From the NCBI GenBank assembly GCA_000727475.1, contig KL647290.1, forward strand, positions 507,062-571,061: a stretch of 64,000 nt of DNA. Direction: 5' to 3'. The notes beneath the pieces were generated by a model. The model was not told the origin of the DNA, searched no databases, and saw only the letters and a program-made list of their open reading frames with translations. The translations under genes and the position numbers were made by a program. The stretch comes from Sarcocystis neurona (lineage: Eukaryota > Apicomplexa > Conoidasida > Eucoccidiorida > Sarcocystidae). Below, piece by piece: positions 11,701-22,433 of this stretch (the first letter of the stretch is position 1; each line of letters opens with the position of its first letter).

Positions 11701-14226
11701 TCTGTCAGTAACACACGCTCAGTCGTTTTCTGTCTCTCTCTCTATGTATATGTAATTTATCTATCAGTAACACAATTTCACTATGTTACTATATGTACGG
11801 AGCACATATATATCAGAGACACCTACTCAAAAATCTCTCTCGCTGTAGAATAAGTACGTACGTTCGAACACGCGTACTATATATTCCTGTATATATGTGT
11901 GAGTAGTTCACGTGACTCACGTAATTCATTGTCAGTCTTTTTCCTTTTGCATGTGCGTGATGGTGTGTATATATGTGTATATGTGTGGATTTGGGAGAAA
12001 ACCCTTTGCTCCGTCTATCAATTGAAGAAAGTGCGAGGATACTGTTTCAGGTGTGCTGTGACACAGCACAACTGTCAAAATTACGAGGAATCTATCTATA
12101 TATATTCATATATATATATATGTAGAGCAATTTATATGTATGTATATATGTATGTTGCCCACTGCCACATTTATGCTTGCCTCCGCGTGTATGTCCAACA
12201 CTGTGTATATTGTTATATGTATATATGAACATATATAGGTGAGTGTGTGAGTATACGGATATACATGTATGTATGTGTGTAGATATATGTGTGTTTACAT
12301 GGGTCTGTGTATATCTGTATGCGAGCTTGTATACACCTATGAGTATAGATTTGTGAATATGTATGTGTGTATGTACGGACTGATTACTGAAACATGTGGT
12401 GCTGATAAAGCTGAGGTACGAGGAAGTTGCAAGGTGTTCCGATCTATTGTTTTCTCGTGGCCAGCTAATAGCAGCAGCAGTTCTGTATATTTGTGTGTCT
12501 TGCAGACGCACTGCACAACTTTTCCGATATGGCGTTCTACTTGTATGTCTCGACTGGTGGTTTCTTGCACGTGTATTGAGTAGAACGACTCTGTTGATAT
12601 TCCGGAGGGGGATAGGCGACGATGCATGTATATCAAAGTGAGAAGGAGGACGTCCTGCGTAGTACATTGGCGTCAATGAATCCTGCAGTAGACGGGTATT
12701 TATTCAGCGTGCGAAGGACTTAGAAATGGCGTGTTTTGATTCTGGTCGAGATGGATAAGGAAAAATGACTCTTCATTGATTATCGAGCTGCCCCCCGCTG
12801 CAAGTACTTTTTTTCACTTGTGAAAAATTTTTGAGTTGCCAAAGAAGATGCCTTTGGATTGTTGATATTTCTCCCGCGTGAATTGATTGCACTGTTGTTC
12901 GAGAGAGGGAGAGGAAGACAAGAAAACAATCGGCTGCTGCTGCTGGTGCTTCGTCTGTGTACCTGTTGACAAGATGAAAAAGGCGCGCCGCCAGGAGACG
13001 TGGTTTTCACTCTGTGTATATATGTGTATGTGTGTGTCTCAGCAAGTTTTGTGAGACGACTTCTTTTTAACCTGCTCATAGGAGATGTTGGAGGAAATTT
13101 TCTTCAGCACAGAAGAGAATGGATCTATGCATTTAATCGTAACATTTAAAATTTTACATTCGCCACGGTTTAAAAAGAAACGTGGACAAGAACACGTAGA
13201 CAGAGGATTGTAGACTCAGACGTCTTTGTATAGATGAAGACAGAGACAAAGGTAGAGAGAGATGTTTTCATAACGTGGAAGAGAGAGGTAGAGAAGGGGA
13301 GAAAGGCACATGCGTGTGCGTATATTTAGAAAAAGACGTAAATGTACTTGACATAGATGTCTGCGTTTTACCTGCGTATGAGTCTGCACAGGGGAATTAT
13401 GTGGATGTTCTCGTTTCTTAAATTAAAGTGCGTGTATATATATATATATGCATATTCGTGTGCCCGAGTTCTTAGTCAAGGGATCGCAGTACACTTGTAC
13501 GTGTATGCAGAAGTGTGCATCTGTACGTGTGTCTATATACTTGAAAGGAAAACCATACATCCACATACATATACATATATATACCTCTGTGGGTAGTGTA
13601 TCATGCACACAGAAGAAAAGTATGTATTTACGTGCAAAGATGTTACATGCAAACCGTCGCGTGTATAAGGATTAGATTATGTGTGCGCGTGTGTATGTAT
13701 ATACGTATATACATACGTGTGCATTTATACATGTGTATACAGTACGTGTCTGAAGAGCAGCGTACATGTGTATATATATATACATATGTATGCATATATG
13801 TACAGGTGTGTATTCAGTACGTGTCTGAAGAGCAACGCGTACATATATATGTATATATATATATGTATGTATGTGACTGTTCGTGTATGTGTAGTAGAAT
13901 ATAATTCATGTGCTGGGACATGTGCGCGTCTCGCTGTTTTTTGTTGACCGAAGGCTTTCAAAAAGGAAGCGCCGGCAGTTCCATTTCTGCTGCTGACAGC
14001 AAGCAGCACTGCTGGGACAGCAGCGATCGCAGTGGTGCCTACGGCAGCTGCACAGGAGCAACTTAAATCTGCAGCGTCGTGGCTGAACGCTGCTCTGCTG
14101 CCGCTTAAAGGGAAAGCAGGAGGAAAAGCGGATAGAGCGGTCGGAGCAGCAAAGGAGGGAGACGAGGCAGTGGTCTCCGTGGCACTGGCGGCAGCAGAGG
14201 CATATGCTACGGAGATGTGCAGCTGA
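2714..14226 (+). CDS. AlaRS: Alanyl-tRNA synthetase, 3' part of a multi-exon gene (5' truncated by the window)
   Basis: Ligates alanine to tRNA-Ala and hydrolyses mischarged Ser/Gly-tRNA-Ala. Eight exons are recognised: 2714-2794, 3647-3955, 4738-5163, 6714-6971, 8172-8279, 8997-9152, 11035-11193 and 13954-14226. They total 1770 nt, or 589 residues plus TGA. All seven introns begin GT, end AG and lie in phase 0. Diagnostic family blocks appear in the right order: [18 protein letters not shown], the editing-site [29 protein letters not shown] (here [13 protein letters not shown]), the second zinc-site motif [22 protein letters not shown], and a C-Ala-like tail rich in Gly/Lys/Ala. The N-terminal aminoacylation domain is missing from view. 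In Plasmodium falciparum one AlaRS gene serves both cytosol and apicoplast; the targeting region cannot be seen here. A Ser/Glu/Lys homopolymer insertion interrupts the editing domain. Confidence 0.93.
2795..3646 (+). other. AlaRS intron, pyrimidine-rich
   Basis: 852-bp intron from GTACGT to TGTGCAG. It is dominated by CT/TTC runs, including a C-homopolymer run at about 3160-3175, and it ends in CTG-repeat sequence (3500-3640). No gene is recognised inside it. Confidence 0.6.
3647..3955 (+). CDS. AlaRS: AlaRS exon b: start of editing domain
   Basis: 103 codons containing [20 protein letters not shown] and later [15 protein letters not shown], both hallmark segments of the AlaRS post-transfer editing domain. 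A run of Glu/Lys/Ser of about 17 residues is inserted between them. Acceptor CTGTGCAG; donor GTGAGA at 3956. Phase 0 at both ends. Confidence 0.9.
3990..4390 (+). repeat. About 60-bp minisatellite in AlaRS intron, with palindromic core
   Basis: Six to seven diverged tandem units with a period of about 54-64 bp lie directly after exon b. Each unit starts with a variant of GTGTACGTACACC (copies near 4020, 4080, 4140, 4198, 4251, 4317 and 4373), followed by ACGTCTGCGACAACACG and a G-rich segment. The core is a perfect or near-perfect palindrome. The period is close to 20 codons, so one frame stays open for about 200 bases, but the region follows a clear splice donor and I read it as intron. Confidence 0.8.
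4738..5163 (+). CDS. AlaRS: AlaRS exon c: editing-site His motif with homopolymer insertion
   Basis: 142 codons. [16 protein letters not shown] carries the HxxxH zinc/editing motif. An insertion of about 70 residues made of Ser, Lys, Glu, Gln and Ala runs (about 4855-5045) then precedes the conserved [20 protein letters not shown]. Acceptor TTTTCACCAG. The chosen donor is GTACGC at 5164, which joins KKC to IEDQLPV of the next exon exactly as in the family. The frame stays open to 5262 through CAG repeats, so a downstream donor is possible but would disrupt a conserved join. Confidence 0.9.
5164..6713 (+). other. AlaRS intron: CAG repeats then TG/TA microsatellites
   Basis: 1550-bp intron. 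The first 300 bases are CAG-rich, with a short tandem duplication of AGAAGGAATGGCGGGAGCAG units near 5260-5310. From about 5715 to 6420 it is TGTGTG/TCTGTGTCTACA and TATATA microsatellite. It ends CGCAACAG. No gene is recognised inside. Confidence 0.6.
6714..6971 (+). CDS. AlaRS: AlaRS exon d: CGGTH zinc-site exon
   Basis: 86 codons. [20 protein letters not shown] is near-identical to the family consensus, and [10 protein letters not shown] carries the CxxxH part of the editing-site metal motif. A short Ser/Asp/Gly run from CAG/AGC repeats lies between them. Acceptor GCGCAACAG; donor GTAAGA. Phase 0. Confidence 0.93.
6972..8171 (+). other. AlaRS intron
   Basis: 1200-bp intron with CTG/CCG-type repeats at about 7165-7270, then AT-rich and TATATA-containing sequence and a CT-rich stretch near 7840-7900. 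No coding potential is recognised. Confidence 0.55.
8172..8279 (+). CDS. AlaRS: AlaRS exon e
   Basis: 36 codons, [20 protein letters not shown] and following residues, matching the segment just after the CGGTH motif in AlaRS. Acceptor GGAACGGCAG; donor GTGACT. Phase 0. Confidence 0.88.
8280..8996 (+). other. AlaRS intron, pyrimidine-rich
   Basis: 717-bp intron. The + strand is almost pure CT/TC from about 8515 to 8660 and again 8755-8860. It ends CCACTGCTGCAG, a 3' splice site made from a short CTG repeat. Confidence 0.6.
8997..9152 (+). CDS. AlaRS: AlaRS exon f
   Basis: 52 codons of a helical region between the editing and C-Ala domains (…[20 protein letters not shown]…). It was identified by phase, position and splice sites rather than by an invariant motif. 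Acceptor CTGCTGCAG; donor GTAAGT. Confidence 0.75.
9153..11034 (+). other. AlaRS intron with CT tracts and TATATA
   Basis: 1882-bp intron. Pyrimidine-rich blocks lie at 9165-9365 and 9540-9840; TATATG/TATATA microsatellites lie at 9985-10060, 10180-10200 and 10385-10420. No exon is recognised inside. Confidence 0.5.
11035..11193 (+). CDS. AlaRS: AlaRS exon g
   Basis: 53 codons, a Lys/Arg/Ala/Glu-rich helical segment ([20 protein letters not shown]…) that continues the long helix preceding C-Ala. Acceptor GTTTCGCAG; donor GTAATA. Phase 0. Confidence 0.72.
11194..13953 (+). other. Last AlaRS intron
   Basis: 2760-bp intron, the longest mapped here. It holds TATATA blocks and a 75-bp near-duplication with CAGTACGTGTCTGAAGAGCA at about 13740 and 13815. 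A strand of moderate complexity at 12380-12660 has open frames but no recognised protein. Confidence 0.5.
13954..14226 (+). CDS. AlaRS: AlaRS terminal exon (C-Ala domain) and stop
   Basis: 90 codons plus TGA at 14224-14226. It encodes an Ala-rich sequence with [20 protein letters not shown], the position where other AlaRS proteins have the Gly-rich loop of the C-terminal tRNA/oligomerisation domain. The acceptor is TTGACCGAAG. Confidence 0.8.
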   Translation, partial: AFKKEAPAVPFLLLTASSTAGTAAIAVVPTAAAQEQLKSAASWLNAALLPLKGKAGGKADRAVGAAKEGDEAVVSVALAAAEAYATEMCS

Positions 14227-16119
14227 GGAGGAGAACTCTGCCAGAAGAATAGGAAGAGAAGGAAGGAGGGGGGAAGAAATTCACAGGAAATCGACCATAG
14301 GATAGAGACACGGCTATACTTGGGTGCGTCCTTCGTCGGCGTAAGCGTTTGTTCGTGTCGAACAAGAAGAACAAGAGGAAGATTTAGGGGAGAGTCAAAA
14401 GAAGCAAAAAGCAGATGACACAGCCGAGCAGAAAAACGTGGATGTGTGGCTGTGCGTGTATGTCTGTGCATAAGTATAGATGCACGTGTGGTTGTATGTC
14501 AGACAGACGTGTGGGTTTGTTGTTGCTGCGTAGAAACACGTTCAGACACGGTAGGAGGGGAAAGCACAATTAGCACGCGGGGGACTCAGAGAAGACAGGG
14601 GAGGGCGGGGCCAGGGGACGCAGACGTGGAGAAAATGAGGAAGTCTTGAATAAGTGTCAAAAAGAAACATACGCAGGAGGGTGACGAGGAGGCGGGGGAG
14701 AAAGAGAGGAGCAAAACGGAGGAAAACGGAGTGGACACGGCGTTTGCCACGTGCACAGATGCTGGCTGAAAGCAGCTTCGAGGTGTACGCACACGGCAGA
14801 ATTTGTTTTTCTGGCCGTTGCGTCCCTGTACAAGCTACAATTGAACACGACATAATTGGTTTACACGTGTGACTTGCGCGCCGGCTGCCCAACCCAGAAG
14901 CGACGCTACGTCTATTAGCTCTGCACACGTTCCACGTCAAAACGAACTGTACGTACACCGCCGACTCCCTGCTGTGCGTACGCTACCGACCACTCGTACA
15001 TACACTGCAGAAAGCAGGAGCTGCGAAGTTTTCGTGGCGAAAATCAGCTGTTGGCACAGGCAACAGTAGTTGCCCACCGTGGGCCGTGTGTACGGCGAAG
15101 AAGCAGAGAGCACGCGCAAGTGAAGTAATCGCGTGTTCCTGGATTATTATTGACATCTAAGCGTAGCATGTGTTGCACGTGCATGTGAGCGCACGGGACT
15201 TTACACAGCTCTGTCGAAAAAGGCGGCGTGCGTTTTTCTAAGGCAGATTATTTGCAGATGCTGGAAGCGGTATAAAAGTCGGCTTTGGTGTGGAGCACAA
15301 CAGCACTCGAGGGCATGCGGAGCAGAGACTTTGTTCCCGTGCCACACCTTTTTGTACGGAGATTTATGCCGTATACACCTCCGCACAGATACAACGTGAC
15401 GGTGAAGACGGTTGAGTCGCAATGTCATATTTGCCTAGTTGTTGTGAGCTGCGAGTGTAGCGAGCTAGTCGTTCCCTAATAATTCACCTGCAGATAGCTT
15501 GACAACCAGCACACACACACGAGAAGAGACGACAGAAACACATGGTTTCCTCCTTCGTGAAGCAAACACTTGTATAGGAGAATCGCTTCCTTGTCCTATT
15601 CAGCCGATCAGAGCCTCCCTAGGCTTGATTTTCCGCTGTAGAAACAGTCTTACAGGAGCAGATGTGACTACCTGCATGAACGAAGAAGCGCACGTATATT
15701 GTGATTCAACTAGATTATATCTATCTATCTGTGTATATATATACATACACGTATGGCTAAACCTCAGACAATTTTCGAATAAAACACATACAAGGACACA
15801 CATGTGTATAGCATTATATGTGACTACGCGGTACAAGTTTCTGGGCAGATTGAGGTACAAGTGCAGGCGCGTCCTATCTTCGAATTCAATCGTATACACG
15901 TTACATATACACACGTGTATACACATATATATATATATATATGTGTATACCATTGCGTCCTTACACGTGTGCGTGTACGTCGATATGTGTCGTTGCTTCT
16001 CTGTGTCCCTGTGGTCACTTCACGCTTGTTGGTGAATTACCACTAAGGCAAATTGGCAGGGGATGACAGTGAGTACAGATTTGTGTGAATTCGCTGGCTC
16101 ACAGTCCTCGTAGACGTTG

Positions 16120-16659
16120 TTATACGTTCCACTTACCGTCAAGTCCGAAGGAATGTGCGACGGTGACATGTTGGAAGGCGTTGTCGTGAAAAATGGAAGA
16201 TGAGGGGGTTTTTGCAAGGCCGAACCGTGCACACAGCGCGGTAGGCCGCTCGTTCGAGAAAAATAAATTCGGATTCTTCGGGGTGGAATCTGTCGTGCTG
16301 ATGTTTCGCTTATTGCGATGAACAAAGCGATGCATGGGCGACCGCCGTGTTTGAAGAACACACCACAGATGTACTTTTTCTCTAAAGAGGGGAAGAACGC
16401 CCTGGGTTGCTGGTGAACAACGTGCAGCACTTAGGCCCAAGAACACAAGTAGCATATCTGCAGGGACGTCCTGCAGGTAGCAAGGGTACGGCAGCAGTAT
16501 GACAGACCGGTTAATGCTACGAACAGGCGCGTCCACGAGGTGTCCTGTAGGATCTTCGTGGTACGAAACGGGGTATACTGACGCAGTGCAAAGGGAGGAA
16601 AATGGCAAAGTTGTAGAGTAAGCTGCGCCGCGAGAGAATAAGTTGCAGAGCCGCAACAC
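16120..16659 (-). other. Unassigned open frame, 179 codons
   Basis: An open frame of moderate complexity in the repeat-poor segment, with balanced composition, several Cys and His residues and no homopolymer runs. No signal peptide, membrane span or family motif is clear, and a second minus frame (16020-16430) is also open across much of it. This may be an exon-containing region or chance. Confidence 0.15.
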
Positions 16660-18286
16660 CTTCCCCGCGTGCAGTCGTACTGTGCAAGGTTATATAATTG
16701 CAAGTGGCTCCTCACCACACTCGTAATCTTGCAGAAAAGCGTCTCACATGTGGGTTGGGCTGCACTTGAATTCCAGTGCAAAGTCATGCGGTGCTCCAAT
16801 AAGCGTGGACGTCACGGTTGTGTTGAGTTTCAATGAAACGTCGTGCAGCGCGCCAGAACGGGGCAGTGATAGCAACCCCGTTCAATCATCGTGGGCTGTG
16901 CTGCCAGCTGCAGCTCCCGTTGCGGTTGACTCAGAACGCATGTAACCCGCAGATACATTCAGAAGTCCGGACAATGGCGGTGGATGCCGGCTGGCTGGGC
17001 TGAGGAGTCGTCGCTTGCGAGACCACAGAGGGTGACCACAAACTGTGCTAGAGTTGCTTGTCAATGACACGATGGAAAAAGTCACTCAAAAGCAAGATTG
17101 GCTTTTGGTTCCACAGATCGACTTCGTGGTGTTCAATGTACTGACCGTCAAAGGACATCATTAAGGATTTGAATCACGAAGTATTCCCCTAAGGACACCC
17201 TGCAACGTGCGAGAGGCTTTGGGTGGGTCACCAGCGTGCTGAGTAACACAGGAAGCAGTACACCTACTGAGACACCCACTCGCGTAGACGGTACATGCGA
17301 GGAATGGCACGATAAGTTAAGGCGATTCCAACGCATGACGTACTCCATCGAGCGAGGATGCTGAAGTAGTCCGCGTCGTACCAGTACCGTGGGATCTCCA
17401 GTGTTTCGCTCCGTGGAAAAGACAGGCGTGGCGGAAGGTCGCATGGCGTGCCTTAACACCTATATTAGTCGCAGGCAAGGAATGTCCTGAAAAGATTCAG
17501 AGAAAGTGACTACCTAAGTGGAGGTAGTACCTAAAAGACATTTTTCTCGTGGACGTCTCCTGGGAGAACAGGACAAGAGGAACGAACACATAACAGAGAC
17601 GGTGCGTGCTCAGATGCATAATTAGGGATCTCCGCTTCACCGTTGATGTAACGCCTTGTCAATTAAGATCGATATCAGCAGATCGGATGGGTGAACGCGC
17701 CATATTCATCTGCCATCTTGTCCCCCTTTGCAGTTGACTGTATACAAGGAAGTCCGTTGTACGGACTTCTGCGGCAGCCCGCTGCCGGACGTGCCACGGA
17801 AGAAGAGCAGCAGCACATTACGAATGCTGCGATCTGTTCCTGTTTCCGACTGTGCCCTGGGCGCTCAGATTTTCTACTCGCATAGCTGTTTTAGTAGGCA
17901 ACCACTTTCCTGTATACGTTGTTGTGTATGTGTTCGTACGAAAACAGACTTATACCGTGAGTAACTGAATGAAACTGTTAACATGCAGTTTTCTCATCTA
18001 CACACGTATGAATCGTCTGTGCACCCATGTACAGGAAAATAACTACATCTAATGTGATTTTTCAGTACCTTTGACCGCTCGGAAGAGTAGCCGAGCACTA
18101 TGGAGGAACAACTTTGATGCGCTGTCGACAGGTCTTTCTTTGGACTGATCATCTGTAGCACCAACTACAGAAAACGTGAACACTCCTTCAAAATTCGTAT
18201 GTGTCACTCGCAAGCTTGACACATAGATGGAACGATGCATGTCGAGTTGTCCAGTCAGCTGACACGAGTTAGTCTCGAGCAGAAAA

Positions 18287-18332
18287 GCAACAGTCGACAG
18301 GGCAACGACTTGTGTGTGTGTGTGTGTGTGTA
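18287..18332 (+). repeat. Sequence and (GT)n tract left of the assembly gap
   Basis: CAACAGTCGACAGGGCAACG followed by a GT dinucleotide run that enters the N gap. Almost the same sequence appears right of the gap at 18934-19000. Confidence 0.85.
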
Positions 18333-18928
18333 NNNNNNNNNNNNNNNNNNNNNNNNNNNNNNNNNNNNNNNNNNNNNNNNNNNNNNNNNNNNNNNNNNNN
18401 NNNNNNNNNNNNNNNNNNNNNNNNNNNNNNNNNNNNNNNNNNNNNNNNNNNNNNNNNNNNNNNNNNNNNNNNNNNNNNNNNNNNNNNNNNNNNNNNNNNN
18501 NNNNNNNNNNNNNNNNNNNNNNNNNNNNNNNNNNNNNNNNNNNNNNNNNNNNNNNNNNNNNNNNNNNNNNNNNNNNNNNNNNNNNNNNNNNNNNNNNNNN
18601 NNNNNNNNNNNNNNNNNNNNNNNNNNNNNNNNNNNNNNNNNNNNNNNNNNNNNNNNNNNNNNNNNNNNNNNNNNNNNNNNNNNNNNNNNNNNNNNNNNNN
18701 NNNNNNNNNNNNNNNNNNNNNNNNNNNNNNNNNNNNNNNNNNNNNNNNNNNNNNNNNNNNNNNNNNNNNNNNNNNNNNNNNNNNNNNNNNNNNNNNNNNN
18801 NNNNNNNNNNNNNNNNNNNNNNNNNNNNNNNNNNNNNNNNNNNNNNNNNNNNNNNNNNNNNNNNNNNNNNNNNNNNNNNNNNNNNNNNNNNNNNNNNNNN
18901 NNNNNNNNNNNNNNNNNNNNNNNNNNNN
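18333..18928. other. Assembly gap (596 N)
   Basis: Undetermined bases bounded by GT repeats. Open frames reported through this interval are artefacts of the Ns. Confidence 1.
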
Positions 18929-18933
18929 AAAGA

Positions 18934-18971
18934 CAACAGTCGACAGGCGACGACTGTGTGTGTGTGTGTGT

Positions 18972-19002
<31 letters not shown>
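18934..19002 (+). repeat. Sequence and (GT)n tract right of the assembly gap
   Basis: CAACAGTCGACAGGCGACG followed by a long GT repeat, nearly identical to the left flank of the gap. Either the gap spans a tandem duplication or the two flanks are the same locus placed twice. Confidence 0.85.
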
Positions 19003-19009
<7 letters not shown>

Positions 19010-19726
19010 GTAGGTGTTTCGGACTTACGGAATCTGCACTAGTCAAACGCTCGGAAAATAGATAGGCGCGAGTTGGCCCGGAAAGGACATGCTCTTCGAG
19101 AGCAAGTCTTTATCATTTAAGAAGGGCTACAGCAACAACAATACGTGACATTCACTCTTGCAACTGTGGTAAGAAGGGAAACGTAAATTGTCTGTACCAA
19201 AAAAGCCCCTTCACATGTTGGGACGTTTCAACATGGAGATCTTACAGATGTTCCGTGCAGACACATGTGTGGGCGTAGGTCTATAGCAGACGCATCCGCA
19301 TTGCATAGATTAATCCGTGTGTGGATACACGAGGGAGTCAACGACTATGGGCGTGCTGCTCACAAGAGTGTTTACCATAATGCTGGGTACTTACACACGC
19401 GTACACGCGTACACGTTTACGTATAGAAAAGTAGACGATTGCGACACAAGCAGAGAGGTACACAATTCAAAGAGAGCTAGCACCCATACCAAATGGGCAA
19501 CCAGGCCACTGATGGAAACATTCGACCAGTGTGTATACATCATTACTTGTACGGGCAGGTCCCACGTTCTTGCGTCTGTTATCACGGGTTCCACTGTGCA
19601 GTCTGCGGCGATAGCAGTGAACTGAATAAGCAGCCATAGCAGGATTTTGCAGTCGCTTGCAAGGAGATAGGAGATAGAAAGATGAGGATCTACGGGAGGA
19701 GGAAGACAGGACCACACCGGCGACTA

Positions 19727-20134
19727 CTAATCCTGCCTCAGCACGCGCAATAGCGGGAGGAACAACATCGTAGCAACAGCGGCTTTCACAGCAGCAGTCC
19801 CGCAGGAAGGATGAACGTGGGAGACAAGAGCAACGTTAATAGCGGAGGCGAAATTACAGCAGCATGACGGCGGGAGGAACAACATCGTAGCAGCAGTGGC
19901 TTTCACTGCAGCAGTCCCGCAGGAAGGATGAACGTGGGAGACAAGAGCAACGTTAATAGCGGAGGCGAAATTACAGCAGCATGACGGTAGCCCAGAGGCG
20001 AACACAGCGTCTTCAGTGAGGCCGCCAAGGAAACAAACAGACGCATTTGCTGCACCACCAGAGGCACAGAGGAGGTGCGTGGGGAAAAGTGATCGCGAGG
20101 AAAAGCATCGTTCATCTGACAACAGCAACAGCAA
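19727..20134 (-). other. Unassigned 135-codon open frame spanning a 117-bp tandem repeat
   Basis: The minus frame stays open through two head-to-tail 117-bp units, giving a 39-residue repeat beginning PSCCCNFASAINVALVSHVH. It is rich in Ala, Cys and Val. No family is recognised. The repeat length is a multiple of three, so the duplication is neutral for the frame; this is weak support for coding. Confidence 0.25.
19754..19987. repeat. 117-bp tandem duplication, two copies
   Basis: Units 19754-19870 and 19871-19987 differ at only a few positions (for example GCAACAGCGG versus GCAGCAGTGG, and TCACAGCAG versus TCACTGCAG). This indicates a recent duplication in otherwise single-copy sequence. 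Confidence 0.9.
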
Positions 20135-22349
20135 CGTTGCGTCCTGAGGGTATATGCGTGTACGACAGATACACTTTCCGCTAGGACAGAAGACCTTCCG
20201 TGAACGAAGTTCGTTCTGAAAAGAAAAACAGGCGTCCGCGCATTTGTGGGCAAACGAAAAGATGGTGCGGACTAGTTTGTGCTAGATTTGCCATAGTTTC
20301 CAAGAGTCACATGATGGGGAGACTTTCAATGGCGCCAGTGCCACTAACATCGTACCTCCCAGTACACTGCTTTGCGGTGCTGAATTGGCACGCACACTTT
20401 TTACCTGCGTGGAGATTTTCCTCAGCAACAATGGAAAAACATTTCGCTAGCCAGATAACTTACCTCTAACTCACCGAGATAAGGAACTTGTGGAAAAGTG
20501 TGCAAAGTGTACAAGGGCGGCGTTGCACTTCGAGAGCTGCAGGTAATATCGAGTTGTGCTGATCGAGGAGTAGGAAATGAGTATTTTGAATGCGGAATAG
20601 GATGCTGTAGTGCATCAGTATCTGCTTAATCAGCGAATTCACGGGAAGAGGAACACGGTATCCGCTATACAAGAAGACGGTGTTGTGCGTGTATACATAT
20701 GCATACACATGCATATGTATGTACAACAATACCTCTGTGTCTTGTGGTCTTTATTTGTATTTCTTCGATGCCTCGGTCTCTCTCCCGCTATGTACATTTC
20801 ATTATGCACATTAATGCTCGTAGTTAAGAGGTGTCGAGTAGGGTATGTACTTTGTTTAGTCTTCTTTGCGCTGTCTGCAATACGTGCAGTATAACGTGGG
20901 ATAAACGCATAGTAGCACAAAACCACCGCATAGTAACTAGCAAAACTGAATACAGCACATCAACACAATCAAAAAGATCCAATGCTGGACTGAGTTCAAC
21001 TGGAGCTCAAGCATAATAAAAGTGCACGTCAGTACTCTGCGCAGAGAAGTAGACGGTAAATCGGAGAGGCGATGACATAGCGCTACAGAGGTGCAAAGGG
21101 GAAGAGAATTGCTACTTATGCACAAACCTACCCACATGTACATTTATGCGTGTATGTTTGTGTGTATATATATATATATAGCCACCATAATAACACGCTG
21201 CACTGAGCGAAATGCTGCATGTACGCCATCGAACAGCAGCATCCTCAGCATAATGTGCGCAGTCAGATTTACGTGCATCTGTCCACACATGTTTTTACAG
21301 AAAGGGCGAGTGTTGAGTTTCTTCCGACAGTTGAATTACGACTACGTATGTAGGTGTAGAGTTGGAGGAAGGGAGAGAGAAAGACAGACAGACAGGAACA
21401 GGAAGACAGAGACACGCCGACAGAGATAGATTAGCAGTATGATCATGTTCTGGGTAAAAATCACTATCCTACAGTACGCGCCTTCCTCCCCAAGCGGCAC
21501 TTGCGAGTATCCCTGGATTTCAAGATGCCAGTTGAAACAGTATCGCGTAAGTAAGATTGGTAGCCAAAGTATTGCCTTGCAAGCTGCTTCCTTGATGACA
21601 GAACTGCTCCTAGTGACTACTCTGGTATTCGTGTTTCACGCACCGCTTCGGGGAACAGCATGGCATACCCAGACACAAGTAACTAGTTTTTGCGCACGTC
21701 CTCGGAAAGGTGTTTCCTGGCGTATACCGTCATGAACGAAGGTGTAGAGCCTCTGGGTCAGGCGGGCTTTCTACACACGGATATATCGTGTGGGGAGCTA
21801 CGTATACGGCCTGTGCGGCACCGAATACTGGCACCTTCTGCCTTGTGAAGAGGTAAGTACTTCTGGTAAGCACTCTCGTTACAGCAGGACATCGCCTTAT
21901 CACTACAAAGTGTGAGGATATCTCTGCATACAAGTGAACCTCTTAAGAACTGGGTACGCCGGGCGAAAATAATTGATATCAACAACCGCAGATCAATCCC
22001 TCTCAATTGCCACACTGATAAGGTCAGATCTCACACGACGAACATCACATGTATCGTGCGTGGTGGGTAGACACGGCTGGTAACCATGTTCGACGCATGT
22101 AGAAGAGCGCGTCATCACCGTCAAGTGTAAACGTATCCCAGTGTAGACGGAACGTGCACTGCATACGATATTCTGTTTATATACATTTCAGCAGTAGTTT
22201 GTACGCACACCTGGTCTGTACACAGACAATACGAGGTACGCCACACATGTGGGATAGTGGTTTTCCTGCAGTTTCCAGTCTGGTAAGGTTGTCGAATTTT
22301 AGTGTGTAGAAGAATGTCGTTGGATGATATGGAGCAATGAACGGTGTTG

Positions 22350-22374
22350 GGACGGACCGGGGATCGATCCCCGG
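22350..22374 (-). pseudogene. Truncated tRNA-Ala 3' end (T arm plus acceptor strand)
   Basis: The minus strand repeats the T stem-loop (CCGGGGATCGATCCCCGG) and the 3' acceptor strand TCCGTCC of the tRNA at 22434-22505, but with no anticodon or D arm. Sequence 3' of both copies on the minus strand is also related (CCATATCATCCAACGA appears after each), so it arose by a tandem partial duplication of the tRNA 3' half and its flank. The element is non-functional as a tRNA. Confidence 0.75.
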
Positions 22375-22433
22375 TTCTCGAACGTGTGTGGAAATATCGT
22401 TGGATGATATGGGACAATCAACGGTTTCGTTAG

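Noticed and set aside
18235..19065. Four open frames of 230-295 codons
   Set aside because: They are created by the 596 undetermined bases.
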